A stretch of DNA of 10,243 nt from Bacteroidota bacterium. GTDB taxonomy: Bacteria > Bacteroidota > Ignavibacteria > SZUA-365 > JAADGX01. This document shows, piece after piece, positions 1-6,250 of the stretch. The stretch's first letter is position 1, and each line of letters opens with the position of its first letter. Under the pieces are notes generated by a model. It was not told the origin of the DNA. It saw nothing but the letters and a program-made list of their open reading frames with translations, and searched no databases. The stretch spans positions 1-10,243 of the forward strand of contig JALUUP010000289.1 in assembly GCA_027021285.1 (NCBI GenBank). The letters run 5' to 3'. A program made the position numbers and the translations under genes.

Positions 1-963
1 GGCACCCCGCGCCACCGCCGTGAGGGGATCCTCGGCGACGTGCACGGGAAGTCGTGTTTCCTGCCGGATTTTCTCGTCCAGACCTTTGAGCAAAGCGCCT
101 CCGCCCGTGAGCATGATGCCGCGGTCGAGAATATCGGCCGCTAGTTCCGGTGGTGTGCGCTCGAGCGTGGTTTTGACCGCTTCGATAACCAGGTTCAACG
201 GGTCGGCGATGGCGTCACGGATTTCTTCGGAAGTGGCTTCAACGGTTGTCGGGAGACCGGTGATGAGATCGCGTCCCTTTACCCGCACAGCGATTTCCTT
301 TTTTAAAGGAACGCCGGATCCGACCTCGCATTTTATGATTTCTGCGGTACGCTCGCCGATGAGGATGTTATGGTTGCGCTTGAAATGAGCCATGATGGCC
401 GCGTTCAGTTCATCGCCCGCGACTCTGAGGGATTCCTCCTGGACAATACCTGAAAGAGCAATCACCGCGATTTCCGTCGTTCCGCCACCAATGTCGATAA
501 TCATGTCGCCGACAGGAGCGTCTATATCCAGACCGATACCGATTGCCGCTGCCATGGGTTCCGCGATGAGATGCACTTCTTTTGCGCCTGCGTGTTCCGC
601 CGAGTCCCGGACGGCGCGTTTCTCCACCTCGGTAATGCCGCTGGGAACGGAGATAACGATCCGGCGGCTCGATAACCAACTCGAACGAATCTTTTTTATG
701 AACGCCCGCAACATCCCTTCCGCGATCTCGAAGTCCGCGATGACACCGTCGCGCATGGGGCGGATGACCATAAGATCGCGATGCGTCTTTCCCTGCATCT
801 CCCGCGCTTCGTTTCCAATGGCGACGATTCGCTTCGTGTTCTTGTCAAAAGCGACGATGGAGGGCTCGCTGAGCACCACGCCTTCACCTTTGACCCAGAT
901 CAGGGTGTTGGCGGTGCCCAGATCGATGGCAAGGTCATGAGAAAACAGGTTGAAAAAAGCCAT
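1..963 (-). CDS. mreB: Rod shape-determining protein MreB (3' end outside the window)
   Basis: Bacterial actin homologue that polymerises with ATP on the inner face of the membrane and guides the cell-wall elongation machinery (MreCD, RodA, PBP2). I translated it by hand: 321 codons are open from ATG 963 to the left edge, against about 340-350 for the family, so only the last couple of dozen residues are missing. Visible are the phosphate-1 loop DLGTANT (residues 14-20), IRPMRDGVIADFE (67-79), the phosphate-2 loop DIGGGTTE (157-164), VAGDELN (181-187) and the adenosine motif GGGALLKGL (287-295). AAGGGA lies 4 nt before the ATG. It starts 29 nt after the purH stop on the same strand, so it is probably co-transcribed with purN-purH. 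mreC and mreD would be expected just beyond the left edge. No interruption is seen. Confidence 0.96.
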   Translation of the reverse strand, partial: MAFFNLFSHDLAIDLGTANTLIWVKGEGVVLSEPSIVAFDKNTKRIVAIGNEAREMQGKTHRDLMVIRPMRDGVIADFEIAEGMLRAFIKKIRSSWLSSRRIVISVPSGITEVEKRAVRDSAEHAGAKEVHLIAEPMAAAIGIGLDIDAPVGDMIIDIGGGTTEIAVIALSGIVQEESLRVAGDELNAAIMAHFKRNHNILIGERTAEIIKCEVGSGVPLKKEIAVRVKGRDLITGLPTTVEATSEEIRDAIADPLNLVIEAVKTTLERTPPELAADILDRGIMLTGGGALLKGLDEKIRQETRLPVHVAEDPLTAVARGA

Positions 964-992
964 TAAATCCCTTCGCTACTATATCTTACAGC

Positions 993-2540
993 TTAATGTT
1001 TAAAGTGCCGCACACCAGTGAAAACCATGGCAACATCGTTATTATCGGCCGCCGCGATGACTTCCTCGTCCCTCACTGATCCCCCCGGCTGAATGACCGC
1101 CGTTGCTCCCGCCTTTACCCCGGCAAGAAGTCCGTCGGCGAACGGGAAGAAGGCGTCGGAGGCGAGAACGCAACCTTCGAGCGACAATCCGGCTTCACGG
1201 GCTTTCAGAACGGCCAGGCTGCTTGCGTCCACGCGCGACATCTGCCCGGCTCCTATGCCCAATGTCTGGCGGTCGTTCGCGTACACGATAGCGTTGCTCT
1301 TGACATGCTTGGCTACCGTCCAGGCAAACGTCAGCGCTGACCATTCCTTGTCGGTAGGCGGGCGCCGGGTGACGACTTTCCACGCGGATGGGTTTTCCTT
1401 CAGCGAATCCGGCGTCTGAACCAATGCGCCTCCCGGCACGATTTTTACGTCGAGGTCGATCTTCGCGCTGTCCTCGGCGTCGTATCGCACGAGTCGCCGG
1501 TTCTTTTTCTTCCTGAGAACCGGCATTGCCGCTTCCGAGAACCGGGGAGCGATAATGACTTCGCTGAACATTTCGTTGAACAGCTCGGCCAGTTCCTCGT
1601 CCACGAGCCTGTTGACCGCAATGATGCCTCCGAACGCGGAAACCCGGTCCGTGGACAATGCTGAAAGATATGCTTCTTTTGCCTCGGAAGCTACAGCACA
1701 ACCGCAGGGATTGGTGTGCTTGATGATCGCGGCGGCGGGGCGGTCATCGAATTCCCGGATCAGGGAAAGCGCCGCGTTGATATCCACGATGTTGTTGAAT
1801 GAAAGCTCCTTGCCGTGCAGGACCTCAACGTGATTGAGAAATTCCCCGTACAGGGCGGCTTCCTGATGTGGATTCTCTCCGTATCGAAGCGTGCGACTCA
1901 GGGGAAGCGAAAGGAACAGTCGGGAGGGGAGGGCGGCTTTTTTTTCGCTTCCTTCCAGCGCGATTTTCTCGAGGTATTGGGCGATCGTACTGTCGTACGT
2001 CGCAGTACGTTGAAACACCTTGAACGCCAACTCGCGACGAAGTTCGGGCGTCGTATCACCGGCTTCGATGATCTGCGAAAGTACGCGTTCGTAATCCGCG
2101 GGATCGATCACCACCGTAACGCTGTCGTGGTTCTTGGCAGCGCTTCGCAGCATGGAAGGACCGCCGATATCGATTTGTTCGATCACTTCTTCCGGTTCGA
2201 TGTTTTCTTTTGCCGCGGTCTCTTCGAACGGGTAGAGATTCACGACGATCAGGTCGATAGGCTCGATATGATGTTCGGCAAGCGTGGACATGTGATCCTG
2301 CTTGGTTCTCTTAGCCAGGAGGCCCGCATGGATGGCGGGATGCAGGCTCTTGACCCTTCCATCCAGGATTTCCGGGAAACCGGTCACTTCCGATACGGGG
2401 ATGGTATCGACGCCGTGTTCCTGAAGGTGGCGGGCTGTGCCGCCCGTCGAGATGATCGTGATGCCGCGTTTCCTGAGTTCCGTGGCGAACGGTATCAGGC
2501 CGGTTTTGTCTGATACGCTGATAAGTGCAGTGGAGATCAC
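993..2540 (-). CDS. purH: Bifunctional AICAR formyltransferase / IMP cyclohydrolase PurH
   Basis: Catalyses the last two steps of de novo IMP synthesis in the cytoplasm: 10-formyl-THF-dependent formylation of AICAR, then ring closure to IMP. The 515 residues match the usual length. The N-terminal MGS-like cyclohydrolase domain (about 1-190) shows LISVSDKTG (6-14), STGGTA (31-36) and GRVKSLHP (61-68). The C-terminal transformylase domain shows RYGENPHQ (219-226), the catalytic Lys-His of IIKHTNPCG (K274, H275), SAFGG (301-305) and SDAFFPFADG (461-470). The protein ends in the typical RHFKH. The start is a GTG at 2540, chosen because family members begin only a few residues before ALISVSDKTG; no strong Shine-Dalgarno is seen. 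Nine nt separate it from the purN stop, so translation is probably coupled. Confidence 0.97.
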   Translation of the reverse strand: MISTALISVSDKTGLIPFATELRKRGITIISTGGTARHLQEHGVDTIPVSEVTGFPEILDGRVKSLHPAIHAGLLAKRTKQDHMSTLAEHHIEPIDLIVVNLYPFEETAAKENIEPEEVIEQIDIGGPSMLRSAAKNHDSVTVVIDPADYERVLSQIIEAGDTTPELRRELAFKVFQRTATYDSTIAQYLEKIALEGSEKKAALPSRLFLSLPLSRTLRYGENPHQEAALYGEFLNHVEVLHGKELSFNNIVDINAALSLIREFDDRPAAAIIKHTNPCGCAVASEAKEAYLSALSTDRVSAFGGIIAVNRLVDEELAELFNEMFSEVIIAPRFSEAAMPVLRKKKNRRLVRYDAEDSAKIDLDVKIVPGGALVQTPDSLKENPSAWKVVTRRPPTDKEWSALTFAWTVAKHVKSNAIVYANDRQTLGIGAGQMSRVDASSLAVLKAREAGLSLEGCVLASDAFFPFADGLLAGVKAGATAVIQPGGSVRDEEVIAAADNNDVAMVFTGVRHFKH

Positions 2541-2549
2541 GTTAATAAC

Positions 2550-3185
2550 TCATGCAGGTGGTTGATGAATTGTTCGCAGTCCGTTGACGGTGATACGGTC
2601 CCGGGCGAAAAGCTGGAGCGCCGCGGGGTACAATCGATGCTCGATCTCCAAAACGCGCTCTGCCAGGCTTTCCGGTGTGTCGTCATCGAGAACGGGGATG
2701 CATTCCTGCGCCACGATCGGACCGACGTCGTAATCGTTGGTGACGATGTGTACGGTAACGCCGGTGATTCGCGCTCCCGACTCCAAGACGGCCTTGTGAA
2801 CGTTGATGCCGTACATTCCCTTTCCGCCAAATGCCGGGAGGAGTGCAGGGTGGATGTTTGTGATACGGTTCGTGTAGATATTGACGATGTCCGGTGGTAC
2901 CTTCTTCATGTACCCGGCCAGCGCGATGAAATCGACGTCGTGATACTTCAACTCGGATTTCATGCGGGAAGAGAAGTCAAGGGGGTCCGGGTTCGTTTTG
3001 CCGCTCAAATGAATGCCGGGGATTCCGTTCTCGCGCGCAAAGGCGAGGGCGCCGGAGGTCGAATTGTTGCTTAAAACAAGCGCGATCTCAGCGTCGAGAT
3101 TTCCGGAGGAAATCGCGCGAGCTATTGATTCAAGATTTGATCCTCTTCCCGAGGCGAAAACTGCTAAGTGCAACATCACATTCAC
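2550..3185 (-). CDS. purN: Phosphoribosylglycinamide formyltransferase PurN
   Basis: Folate-dependent GAR transformylase, the third step of purine synthesis; it transfers formyl from 10-formyl-THF to GAR. Numbering is from GTG 3185 (211 residues). The phosphate-binding loop is ASGRGSN (11-17). The catalytic set is N110 and H112 in NIHPALLP, and D153 in YDVGPI, matching Asn106, His108 and Asp144 of E. coli PurN. The segment FGGKGMYG (119-126) replaces the proteobacterial FPG loop and resembles Bacteroidota enzymes. The start is uncertain: GTG 3185, GTG 3179 and ATG 3176 are in frame. ATG 3176 fits the family best, since the first strand follows at once, and a weak GAG lies about 8 nt before it. 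It heads the purN-purH-mreB unit. Confidence 0.96.
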   Translation of the reverse strand: MNVMLHLAVFASGRGSNLESIARAISSGNLDAEIALVLSNNSTSGALAFARENGIPGIHLSGKTNPDPLDFSSRMKSELKYHDVDFIALAGYMKKVPPDIVNIYTNRITNIHPALLPAFGGKGMYGINVHKAVLESGARITGVTVHIVTNDYDVGPIVAQECIPVLDDDTPESLAERVLEIEHRLYPAALQLFARDRITVNGLRTIHQPPA

Positions 3186-3202
3186 TCAAAAAAAATCATT
3201 CT

Positions 3203-3233
3203 CCAATGTACACATTGTTTTGAGATTATTCAA
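3203..3233 (-). promoter_or_regulatory. Candidate purN-purH-mreB promoter
   Basis: On the minus strand TTGAAT (3228-3233) is followed by 17 nt and TACATT (3205-3210). Read in Bacteroidota terms it is TTG, 20 nt, then TACATTGG, close to TAnnTTTG. Transcription would start near 3197, a dozen or so nt before GTG 3185. The same spacing recurs at the promoters before 6251 and before tmk, which raises confidence. Confidence 0.5.
3204..3217. promoter_or_regulatory. Palindrome over the purN -10 box, possible operator
   Basis: CAATGT-AC-ACATTG has perfect 6-bp arms around a 2-bp centre. It covers most of the proposed purN -10/-7 element and lies a few bp upstream of the weak iscS promoter candidate. 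The position would suit a repressor of purN. No known purine operator is recognised, and a 14-bp site of this kind can arise by chance in AT-rich DNA. Confidence 0.3.
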
Positions 3234-3247
3234 TGAACGCATAGTTT
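3220..3247 (+). promoter_or_regulatory. Weak candidate promoter for the desulfurase cluster
   Basis: TTGAGA (3220-3225), 16 nt, TAGTTT (3242-3247). The match is modest and the spacer is one shorter than at the other promoters in the window. If used, it leaves a leader of about 90 nt before ATG 3344, which would contain the palindrome at 3310-3321. Confidence 0.25.
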
Positions 3248-3309
3248 GACAACAGCAGCGCGGAGTGACAGCTCAGTGGAACAAGGGCCTACCGCTGGAA
3301 AAGCGACCA

Positions 3310-3321
3310 ACGCAGCTGCGT
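3310..3321. repeat. 12-bp perfect palindrome in the iscS leader
   Basis: ACGCAGCTGCGT is self-complementary over all 12 bases and ends 22 bp before ATG 3344. The 7-mer AACGCAG at its left edge recurs at 3329-3336. It could be a protein-binding site or, in RNA, part of a small structure near the ribosome-binding site. I recognise no known regulator motif, including the IscR or Fur types. Confidence 0.35.
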
Positions 3322-3343
3322 ACGCGATAAACGCAGGAAAGGC

Positions 3344-4558
3344 ATGGATACAATAATCTACCTGGACAATAACGCAACGACGCCGGTGGACCCCGAGGTG
3401 TTCGACGCCATGGTTCCGTACCTCAAGGAGCATTTCGGGAACGCGTCAAGCAAGCAGCATTCCATCGGGTGGAGAGCGGAAGATGCCGCGGAACGGTCCC
3501 GAAGCATTCTAGCAGAAGCCATCGGAGCGCAACCGGAAGAAATCGTGTTCACCAGCGGCGCCACGGAGGCGAACAACCTCGCCATACGGGGTGTGGCCCA
3601 ACGGTATCGTCGAAAGGGCAATCACATTGTCACGGCGGCCGCTGAACACAAAGCGGTGCTGACCGTGTGCGAAACCCTCGTCAAGGATGGCTTCGAGGTA
3701 ACGGTATTGAGCGTGGATAGATATGGGCGGGTGGATCCCGAAGAGGTGCGGAAAAAACTCCGCCCCGAGACCATCCTGGCCACGTTCATGTTCGCCAACA
3801 ATGAGGTGGGAACCGTGAACGATATCAGCGCTATTGGAGGCATTTGCCGTGAAGCTGGCGTGATATTCCACACCGATGCCACTCAGGCCCTGGGAAAGGT
3901 CCCGATCGACGTCGAAGCGATGAACATCGACCTGGCTTCGTTTTCCGCTCACAAGATATACGGTCCGAAGGGTTGCGGGGCCTTGTTTGTTCGAAAAAAG
4001 GGCACACCGGTGGAACTCATTCCTCTTATCGTGGGCGGCGGACAGGAAAGGGGGATGCGTGCGGGAACGCTAAACGTGCCTGGGATTGTTGGTATGGCAA
4101 AGGCAGTTGAAATCAGCCTTCGACAAATGCACCAAGAACAGCTACGGATTCGATCATTGCGGGATTTATTGTACGATTTGCTCACGAGGGAACTGGATCT
4201 TACTCAGGTGAACGGCCACCCCGAGCACAGGTTGGCCGGGACGTTGAACATGACTTTTCGTTACGTTGACGCGGCTGCGCTCATGAGCAGGGTCAGGAAT
4301 ATCGCCATGTCGAGCAGTTCTGCCTGCACGTCGGGGACACCGGGAGCGTCGCACGTATTACGAGCAATCGGGCTTACGGAAGAAGAGGCGAAATCCTCGA
4401 TTCGGTTCAGTATCGGGAGATTCAACACGGAGGACGAAATCCGGTTTGCGGCCGCGAAAATCATTGACGCGGTAAAGAAGATACGCGCCGTTTCACCCGC
4501 GTACCTCGCGGCGGAATCTTCCTTCGATGCATCCATAGAAACATCCAATGATCAATAA
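3344..4558 (+). CDS. iscS: Cysteine desulfurase, IscS/NifS family
   Basis: PLP-dependent class V aminotransferase-fold enzyme that takes sulfur from L-cysteine, carries it as a persulfide and supplies Fe-S cluster assembly and other thio-transfer routes in the cytoplasm. It has 404 residues, as in E. coli IscS. Visible are YLDNNATTP (6-14), the cofactor-stacking H102 in AAEHKAVL, HTDATQALGK (176-185), the PLP Schiff-base lysine K204 in SAHKIYGPKG, RAGTLNVPG (239-247) and the persulfide cysteine C328 in SSSACTSGT, equivalent to Cys328 of E. coli. AGGA (3335-3338) lies 5 nt before the ATG. The next gene begins 14 nt after the stop and an A-type carrier follows. A dedicated NifS role cannot be ruled out, but no nif gene is nearby. 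Confidence 0.95.
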   Translation: MDTIIYLDNNATTPVDPEVFDAMVPYLKEHFGNASSKQHSIGWRAEDAAERSRSILAEAIGAQPEEIVFTSGATEANNLAIRGVAQRYRRKGNHIVTAAAEHKAVLTVCETLVKDGFEVTVLSVDRYGRVDPEEVRKKLRPETILATFMFANNEVGTVNDISAIGGICREAGVIFHTDATQALGKVPIDVEAMNIDLASFSAHKIYGPKGCGALFVRKKGTPVELIPLIVGGGQERGMRAGTLNVPGIVGMAKAVEISLRQMHQEQLRIRSLRDLLYDLLTRELDLTQVNGHPEHRLAGTLNMTFRYVDAAALMSRVRNIAMSSSSACTSGTPGASHVLRAIGLTEEEAKSSIRFSIGRFNTEDEIRFAAAKIIDAVKKIRAVSPAYLAAESSFDASIETSNDQ

Positions 4559-4572
4559 TCCTGGAGTACCGT

Positions 4573-4875
4573 ATGTTTGAATCATTAACAGGCAAAGAAC
4601 TTGAACTGTTGCATTTCATGAAAGATCACGGCTATCCCGTGTTTCATCACTCCAACCTGTTCCGGCGTGATGTCGAGTTTGGAATTCGCGATTACTTCCG
4701 GGATAAGACCGGGAAGGAAATACGCCCCGTAGAGTTTTCCAAGCTGGCCGAAGAGGTCTTGAAAAATCTGGAAAGGGAAGGAAAGATACATCCTCGTTTT
4801 CAAAATACCTGGGTGCTCGATATCCCCGAATTTGCACCTGCCGTGAAAAAAGACGGGGAAGAAAAAGAAGGATAA
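4573..4875 (+). CDS. Unrecognised 100-residue protein in the Fe-S cluster operon
   Basis: I do not recognise this family. The protein is small, highly charged and predicted soluble: no signal peptide, no membrane segment and no cysteine, so it cannot itself carry an Fe-S cluster through thiols. It has a helical-looking start (GKELELLHFMKDHG, 7-20), an Arg/Asp/Phe-rich middle (FRRDVEFGIRDYF, 30-42), an amphipathic helix with KLAEEVLKNLEREGKI (57-72), a likely C-terminal strand NTWVLDIPE (78-86) and a Lys/Glu tail. The overall pattern could suit a small winged-helix or adaptor fold, but that is a guess. Coding is supported by GGAG (4563-4566) 6 nt before the ATG, by lying 14 nt after iscS and 56 nt before the A-type carrier on the same strand, and by codon use like its neighbours. 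Confidence 0.8.
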   Translation: MFESLTGKELELLHFMKDHGYPVFHHSNLFRRDVEFGIRDYFRDKTGKEIRPVEFSKLAEEVLKNLEREGKIHPRFQNTWVLDIPEFAPAVKKDGEEKEG

Positions 4876-4931
4876 CCACAAGGGGGACCCCGAAGCGTAT
4901 ATGACGTTGACATTTTTGAAAGGATTTACTG

Positions 4932-5288
4932 ATGTCGGATACAGTATCCCAACGAACAGGGGAAATATCGTTAACCGAAAAAGCCGCGAATGAAATAAAG
5001 GCTATCATGAACGAAAACGGCATCCGGGGAAGCAGCAGACTCCGGTTGGGTGTAAAAGGAGGCGGTTGTTCAGGATTTTCGTATTCCCTCGGTTTCGATG
5101 AGGTATTACGTGAAAATGACGTCGTCTTTGAAGTACACGATGTGCGTCTTGTTGTAGACCGCAAGAGCCTTTTCTATCTCGCCGGTACGGAGTTGGATTT
5201 TTCCGACGGCTTGCAAGGCCGCGGATTCGTGTTCAACAACCCAAATGCTGCCCGGACATGTGGCTGCGGAGATTCTTTCGGTGTGTAA
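4932..5288 (+). CDS. A-type Fe-S carrier, HesB/IscA/ErpA family
   Basis: Small carrier that receives Fe-S clusters from the assembly machinery and passes them to apo-proteins. The 118 residues match the family. The three conserved ligand cysteines are C46 in GGGCSGFSY and C110 and C112 in the C-terminal TCGCGDSF. The N-terminus ISLTEKAANEIKAIM (12-26) is the usual first helix. AGGA (4921-4924) lies 7 nt before the ATG. It is the last gene of the desulfurase cluster. Which subtype it is (IscA, ErpA or SufA) cannot be decided from the sequence alone, so no symbol is given. No IscU-like scaffold lies between it and the desulfurase. Confidence 0.95.
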   Translation: MSDTVSQRTGEISLTEKAANEIKAIMNENGIRGSSRLRLGVKGGGCSGFSYSLGFDEVLRENDVVFEVHDVRLVVDRKSLFYLAGTELDFSDGLQGRGFVFNNPNAARTCGCGDSFGV

Positions 5289-5458
5289 CAGGAAGTGAAG
5301 AGCCATCCTGGTAATAAAGGGGCGAGGCGAACAGGGCAATACATTGCGCGCCAGGCGCTTAGCCGGATTGCCTGAAGCTGCAGAATGCAAAATATTCGAA
5401 GAGACCCGGTGGGCGGGCATCGAAACAGGAACGTGTCCAAGAAAGTTTCAAACACTAC

Positions 5459-5487
5459 CTGTCGTATCGTCGAATACATGTTATCAT
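5459..5487 (+). promoter_or_regulatory. Weak candidate sod promoter
   Basis: TATCAT (5482-5487) is a good -10 hexamer and lies 17 nt after CTGTCG (5459-5464), a poor -35. It sits about 30 nt upstream of ATG 5519 in the AT-rich end of the gap. An activator may compensate for the weak -35, or the true promoter may be elsewhere. Confidence 0.3.
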
Positions 5488-5505
5488 ACATACAAATTTA
5501 GTTTT

Positions 5506-5511
5506 AAGGAG
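5506..5511 (+). promoter_or_regulatory. Strong ribosome-binding site of sod
   Basis: AAGGAG, 7 nt before ATG 5519. This is the best Shine-Dalgarno in the window and fixes the start of the superoxide dismutase. Confidence 0.8.
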
Positions 5512-5518
5512 TAACGAC

Positions 5519-6145
5519 ATGCCATACGAATGGAAATTCAACCCCAGGCCATATACCGATGAAGAAGCGAAAACACTCTTGAAAGATGTGGTTTCTCCCG
5601 AAACATCGGACTGGCATTATAACAAGCACCACAAGGGTTACGTGGTTGCGTTGAACACCATTGAGACAGCGCTGGAATCCGCGGACCGGGGAAAAGCAAA
5701 CGGGAATTACAGTGAGGTGGGTGAATTAAAACGGCGTTTGACGTGGAACCACTCCGGCGCGCTTCTTCACGATCTCTACTGGAGTAACCTGGGCGGCGAC
5801 GGCAACATCGATGCGGCGCCCGAGTTGAAGGCCGCTATCGAGCAGGAATTCGGTTCGTTCGAACAATGGAAGGAAGATTTCAAAGCCACGGCATTTGCAG
5901 CCAAGCTTAGCGGGTGGGGACTGCTCGTCCTCGATACGCTTTACAGCGGACGATTACTTAACGTCCTCGTGGACGAGCATCAGTACGGCGCGATCTGGGG
6001 TGGAATTCCGCTGATTGCGTGCGATGTGTTCGAACACGCCTATTATCACAAGGATGGTCCCGGTCGGGCCGCGTACATCGAGAACTTCGTCAGTGGTCTT
6101 CATTGGGGCCGTATCAACGAACGTTTCAAGAAATTTCGCGGGTAA
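5519..6145 (+). CDS. Iron/manganese superoxide dismutase, archaeal-like
   Basis: Dismutates superoxide to oxygen and hydrogen peroxide; there is no signal peptide, so it acts in the cytoplasm. It has 208 residues. Metal ligands by alignment from memory are H33 (DWHYNKHHKGYV), H84 (LLHDLYWSNL), D169 and H173 (DVFEHAYY), with second-sphere Y41. The loop before H84, with NHSGALLH in place of the E. coli-type WNHTFYW, and the segment VDEHQYG around H154, resemble Sulfolobus-type enzymes, where His replaces the active-site Gln. Some enzymes with such a His accept either Fe or Mn. Which metal this one uses cannot be read with confidence, so sodA or sodB is not assigned. It has its own strong ribosome-binding site and a terminator, so it is probably monocistronic. 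Confidence 0.95.
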   Translation: MPYEWKFNPRPYTDEEAKTLLKDVVSPETSDWHYNKHHKGYVVALNTIETALESADRGKANGNYSEVGELKRRLTWNHSGALLHDLYWSNLGGDGNIDAAPELKAAIEQEFGSFEQWKEDFKATAFAAKLSGWGLLVLDTLYSGRLLNVLVDEHQYGAIWGGIPLIACDVFEHAYYHKDGPGRAAYIENFVSGLHWGRINERFKKFRG

Positions 6146-6161
6146 ATCCTTCCCCCGGATG

Positions 6162-6210
6162 AAAGTCCATGCGGGCGGGATGAATGAATCCGGCCTGCAT
6201 GGACTTTTCT
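6162..6210 (+). terminator. Intrinsic terminator after sod
   Basis: The perfect 11-bp arms AAAGTCCATGC (6162-6172) and GCATGGACTTT (6197-6207) are followed by a short T-rich tract. The 24-nt loop can form a further inner stem with one mismatch (GCGGGA near 6175-6180, TCCGGC near 6189-6194). It begins 16 nt after the sod stop and separates sod from the following gene. Confidence 0.8.
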
Positions 6211-6211
6211 A

Positions 6212-6242
6212 TTGTGTTGGCCGAAAGACTCGTGTATATTTG
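6212..6242 (+). promoter_or_regulatory. Promoter of the LON-domain gene
   Basis: TTGTGT (6212-6217), 17 nt, TATATT (6235-6240). Extended to 6242 the -10 region reads TATATTTG, an exact match to the Bacteroidota -7 box TAnnTTTG, with TTG 20 nt upstream. Transcription should start within a few nt of ATG 6251. Confidence 0.65.
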
Positions 6243-6250
6243 CACCCGGT

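Larger units (their letters stand above)
5289..5518. other. Intergenic region upstream of sod
   Basis: A 230-nt gap with no supported gene. The left part is GC-rich and holds only short imperfect inverted repeats: CAGGA/TCCTG just after the carrier stop, and CAGGC/GCCTG around 5353-5375. Neither is followed by a T-run. The last 60 nt become AT-rich, as expected for a promoter. I see no tRNA signature. Confidence 0.5.

Noticed and set aside
392..940. 182-codon open frame on the plus strand
   Set aside because: It is antisense to mreB, whose nucleotide-binding motifs read without interruption on the minus strand.
1815..2513. 232-codon open frame on the plus strand
   Set aside because: It is antisense to the N-terminal half of purH, which is complete and conserved; no separate signals support it.
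3246..3251. Perfect TTGACA before the desulfurase gene
   Set aside because: No -10-like hexamer lies at 16-18 nt downstream; the sequence there is GC-rich.
4907..4912. Perfect TTGACA before the A-type carrier gene
   Set aside because: The matching -10 position falls on the start codon of the carrier (TGATGT), so it cannot serve as its promoter.
5174..5491. 105-codon minus-strand frame across the carrier gene and the sod upstream region
   Set aside because: It overlaps the A-type carrier, where all three ligand cysteines are encoded on the plus strand, and its translation shows no family motif or clear ribosome-binding site.
5289..5518. Possible tRNA or structured RNA in the gap before sod
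   Set aside because: No T-loop or acceptor-stem pattern and no strong extended stem could be found; only short 5-bp inverted repeats are present.
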